Shown here piece after piece: positions 61,520-64,000 of a stretch of 64,000 nucleotides of DNA (the first letter of the stretch is position 1; each line of letters starts with the position of its first letter). Source of the DNA: Arcticibacter sp041902385 (GTDB lineage Bacteria > Bacteroidota > Bacteroidia > Sphingobacteriales > Sphingobacteriaceae); assembly GCF_041902385.1 (NCBI RefSeq), contig NZ_CP169244.1, forward strand, positions 1,240,001 to 1,304,000, in the 5' to 3' direction. The notes under the pieces were generated by a model. It searched no databases and was not told the DNA's origin. It was given only the letters and a program-made list of their open reading frames with translations. The position numbers were made by a program, and so were the translations under genes.

Positions 61520-62632
61520 ATGAAAAAAGCGGCTACCTGCCTTCTATTCTTATTGTACGTTGCTATCCTCTCTGTGCGAGGTCAGGAGAAGGGCCGCAGG
61601 GTGTTTGTTGAGCGGACAGCCGATAGCCTGTATACCTTTTACTTTGACAGCCAGTATTACCTGACTGATAAAGACTGCGAATTCTTTGCAATAAAACGAA
61701 CAGGCAGTTATGCAAAAAGTATTAAAGCATTTGAGGGCAAGTTCAGCGACACCGATACTGCAGGCACTACTGTGTTAACCGGGAACTATAAAGGCGGAAA
61801 AATGGATGGAACATTTAAAGCTTTTTACCCTGGCGGCTATCTTCGATGGCAGGCGGATTTTGATAACGGCACTCCCCGTGGTATGTTATACTATTACTAT
61901 CCTGATGGCCGGCCGATGAGTATCCTTCAGGCGAAAGGTGCCGACATTCGTATCTTAAATTCATGGAATGAAAAAGGCAAGCCTGTTGTGCAGAACGGGG
62001 ACGGCCGGTTTGAACTTACAGACCCGCAGTTTGGTTACAATGTGAAAGGCTATGAGGCAATAATCTATAAAGGAAAAGTAAAGAACGGAAAGCCCGACGG
62101 CACCTGGACCATCTCCTACCGGTATGCAAAAGGGGAGAACGAAATAGCCGCAATAGAGAAGTTTGATGACGGCGCATTCCTCTCCGGTGTTGCCTACGAC
62201 AACTATTCAAGCTACAAGACTTCTCAGCTACGGTTCACACCGTCGGAACCATTTAAGAACGCCGAGCTGTTTGTGGCGAAGAACTGCACCGTGGACGAGC
62301 ATTATAACTTCACGCTATTTCTCTCAGATTACCTGAGTAAAAACTTCGACCCTTCCTGGGTGAGCCTCCCGCTGGACGAAGAAATAGAACTGGAACTGAA
62401 CGTCGATGTGAGCGGAAGAGCATCGCGCATTACCCTTGTAAAAGGTCCGGGCGATACGATTGCCAGCCGCGCGCTTCTTCAGATCCTGTATTCGATTCCT
62501 TATTGGATTCCGTCTCAAAAGGAAGGTCAACTTATCAACGATACGCTGAGGGTGAAGCTGAACATGAGTTCAGATGAAAGGAAGAAAATGACTTTCAGCG
62601 ACATTATAATCAGCAGAACAAAAGGCAGCTGA
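61520..62632 (+). CDS. Exported protein with MORN-like repeats and TonB-C-like domain
   Basis: A 370-aa protein with a signal peptide (about 1-21, SVRGQ), then MORN-2-type repeats (GNYKGGKMDGTFKAFYPGG, GTPRGMLYYYYPDG and GKVKNGKPDGTWTISY), and a C-terminal domain (about 255-350) whose ELELNVDVSGRASRITLVKG and following helix-strand resemble the TonB C-terminus. The first class of repeats is common in YwqK-family proteins. The function is unknown. It starts 9 nt after polA and is probably co-transcribed, and glgA follows 122 nt later. Confidence 0.75.
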   Translation: MKKAATCLLFLLYVAILSVRGQEKGRRVFVERTADSLYTFYFDSQYYLTDKDCEFFAIKRTGSYAKSIKAFEGKFSDTDTAGTTVLTGNYKGGKMDGTFKAFYPGGYLRWQADFDNGTPRGMLYYYYPDGRPMSILQAKGADIRILNSWNEKGKPVVQNGDGRFELTDPQFGYNVKGYEAIIYKGKVKNGKPDGTWTISYRYAKGENEIAAIEKFDDGAFLSGVAYDNYSSYKTSQLRFTPSEPFKNAELFVAKNCTVDEHYNFTLFLSDYLSKNFDPSWVSLPLDEEIELELNVDVSGRASRITLVKGPGDTIASRALLQILYSIPYWIPSQKEGQLINDTLRVKLNMSSDERKKMTFSDIIISRTKGS

Positions 62633-62696
62633 TCATAAGTGCGTGATCTACTGTTTTAAAAAAAATACAAAAACTATTATCAAAACGATTGTTTTC

Positions 62697-62728
62697 TTGT
62701 TTTTCAGATAGATAAATTCATAACTTTC
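62697..62728 (+). promoter_or_regulatory. Putative promoter of glgA
   Basis: TTG (62697-62699), a 21-nt spacer and TAACTTTC (62721-62728), one mismatch from TAnnTTTG. The ATG at 62755 is 26 nt further. Confidence 0.45.
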
Positions 62729-62754
62729 AAAACAGATTAACATACATTAGAATT

Positions 62755-64000
62755 ATGGTTGTAATCCATGTTAGCGCCGAATGTTACCCGGTTGCCAAAG
62801 TCGGGGGCTTAGGTGATGTTGTTGGTTCTCTACCTAAATACCAGCAGGCAGCCGGAGTGAACGCGATGGTTGTAATGCCTTATTACGACAGACAGTTCGT
62901 TAGAGAAAGTACCCTCGAAGTTGTTTTTTCTTCAGAACTGCAGATGGGAGGCAGAAGCCTTCCTTTCCAGATACTCAAAGAGAGCACTGACAAGCTTGGG
63001 TATCCCCTCCACCTCGTTCGTATTCCCGGTCTTCTTGACAGACCTGATATCTATTCTTATCAGGATGAGACGGAACAGTTCGTCGCATTCCAGCTTGCCT
63101 TTTTAGAATGGCTGCTTCAGTTCGGGACTAAGCCTGACGTAATCCACTGCCATGATCATCAGACCGGCCTGATTCCATTCCTGATGAATCACTCGCACCG
63201 GTACAATGCCCTGACCAGCATCCCCACCGTTCTGACTATCCATAATGCCCAGTACCAGGGGTGGTTCGGATGGGACAAGTACCACTACCTGCCAGATGTT
63301 GACCCCTGGAAGTGGGGAATGCTCGACTGGCATGGCACCATTAATCCGCTTGCTGCCGGCGTTAAAAGCTGCTGGCGATACACCACGGTGTCACCCAGCT
63401 ATCTGGAAGAACTAAAGTCGAGCTCAAATGGGCTTGAGCATTTGTTTGAACTGGAGGAAGGGAAAAGCCAGGGTATTATCAACGGAATTGATACAGAAGT
63501 ATGGGATCCTGCTACCGACACTATGATTCCCTGCAATTACCACATCGACAATGTGAGTAAGGGCAAGCAGGATAATAAGAGAGCGATTTGCAAGCAGTTC
63601 GGACTAAGTATTTCCAAGCCCCTGGTTGCCTTTATTGGAAGGCTGGTTGGCGAAAAAGGCGCAGACCTCCTTCCTGAAGCTGTTGCCTCCGCCTTTAATA
63701 ATCTGAAAGGAAAAGTAAGCATTCTGGTGCTTGGCTCGGGAGAACATGCTATAGAAGAAAGTTTAGCCAATCTCAGAAATAGTTTTAAGAAAGATTACAA
63801 TGCATTCATCGGTTACGATGAAGCACTTTCACACCTTATTTACGCAGGAGCGGATTTTATCCTGATGCCTTCAAGAGTTGAGCCCTGCGGCCTGAACCAG
63901 CTGTATGCCCTTCGCTACGGAACGATCCCAATAGTAAGAAAGACGGGCGGATTAAAAGATACAGTTATTGATTTCTCTGAACCGGACGGCTATGGAGTAA
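62755..64000 (+). CDS. glgA: Glycogen synthase (GT5), 3' partial
   Basis: The frame opens at ATG 62755 and remains open to the window end (415 codons seen; the C-terminus is cut off). It shows SAECYPVAKVGGLGDVVGSLPK with the ADP-glucose-binding KxGGL, CHDHQTGLIPF, HNAQYQGWFGW, IGRLVGEKG and the E-x7-E region MPSRVEPCGLNQLYAL. It extends alpha-1,4-glucan chains using ADP-glucose. An alpha-glucan phosphorylase homolog lies elsewhere in the window at 32419. Confidence 0.95.
   Translation, partial: MVVIHVSAECYPVAKVGGLGDVVGSLPKYQQAAGVNAMVVMPYYDRQFVRESTLEVVFSSELQMGGRSLPFQILKESTDKLGYPLHLVRIPGLLDRPDIYSYQDETEQFVAFQLAFLEWLLQFGTKPDVIHCHDHQTGLIPFLMNHSHRYNALTSIPTVLTIHNAQYQGWFGWDKYHYLPDVDPWKWGMLDWHGTINPLAAGVKSCWRYTTVSPSYLEELKSSSNGLEHLFELEEGKSQGIINGIDTEVWDPATDTMIPCNYHIDNVSKGKQDNKRAICKQFGLSISKPLVAFIGRLVGEKGADLLPEAVASAFNNLKGKVSILVLGSGEHAIEESLANLRNSFKKDYNAFIGYDEALSHLIYAGADFILMPSRVEPCGLNQLYALRYGTIPIVRKTGGLKDTVIDFSEPDGYGV

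Noticed and set aside
1..64000. CRISPR arrays, insertion sequences, integrases or rRNA genes
   Set aside because: No regularly spaced direct repeats, transposase motifs or rRNA-like sequence seen.

Overview
The window looks like a chromosome segment from a Bacteroidota bacterium, most likely near the Sphingobacteriaceae (Pedobacter-like). This placement is inferred from a SusC/SusD/TlpA operon, a DUF5687-type membrane protein, YtxH/holin-type envelope genes and 7TMR-DISM and Bacteroidota-style histidine kinases. Several promoters fit the Bacteroidota consensus TTG-N19-TAnnTTTG, and Shine-Dalgarno sequences are scarce. I see no prophage, insertion sequence, CRISPR array or rRNA. The only RNA gene seen is tRNA-Asp(GTC); there is also one SAM-I riboswitch.

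Layout. 0-4.4 kb: a partial GH1/RmlD-like fusion, an EEP-family phosphohydrolase with a frameshift, and an Rrf2 regulator with its NAD(P)-binding partner, flanked by two matching operator-like palindromes. 4.5-10.6 kb (minus): susC-susD-tlpA behind a textbook SAM-I riboswitch. 11-13 kb (minus): a small envelope protein, tRNA-Asp and prfA. 14-21 kb: frameshifted gnd, then an AHL-synthase-like GNAT protein, a methyltransferase, a 7TMR-DISM histidine kinase, a REC-kinase hybrid and two stand-alone receivers. 21-26 kb: an LpxH-like hydrolase, a prolyl oligopeptidase, a kinase and a DinB-family protein. 26-29 kb: pyruvate dehydrogenase E1-alpha and E2. 28.8-30.8 kb (minus): U32 protein, ferredoxin and YhbP-like protein with overlapping ends. 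30.9-32.2 kb: split ThrE-type exporter. 32-36 kb (minus): alpha-glucan phosphorylase homolog, tandem class II aldolase protein and a small orphan gene. 36-41 kb: double aspartyl protease with PDZ, FAD oxidoreductase, OmpA lipoprotein and CPBP protease. 46.7 down to 40.7 kb (minus): glnS, rarA, DUF5687 permease, ABC ATPase and SDR. 46.8-52.4 kb: anSME-like radical SAM enzyme and a second signalling cluster. 52.5-54.8 kb: AI-2E-family transporter and YtxH/holin genes. 54.9-64 kb: fcl, trmB, ATL, CMD-family protein, tag, polA, a MORN/TonB-like protein and the start of glgA.

Seven single-base frameshifts, in six genes, fall in or beside short homopolymers, six losses and one gain. In every case the protein remains recognisable across the junction. 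The simplest reading is homopolymer error in the assembly. I therefore annotate these genes across the breaks and give restored lengths.

The items I would look at first are the SAM riboswitch on a SusCD operon, the synthase-methyltransferase-sensor run at 15-20.5 kb, the Rrf2 operator pair, the phosphorylase homolog with threonine at the PLP-lysine position, and the coupled U32-ferredoxin-YhbP cassette.
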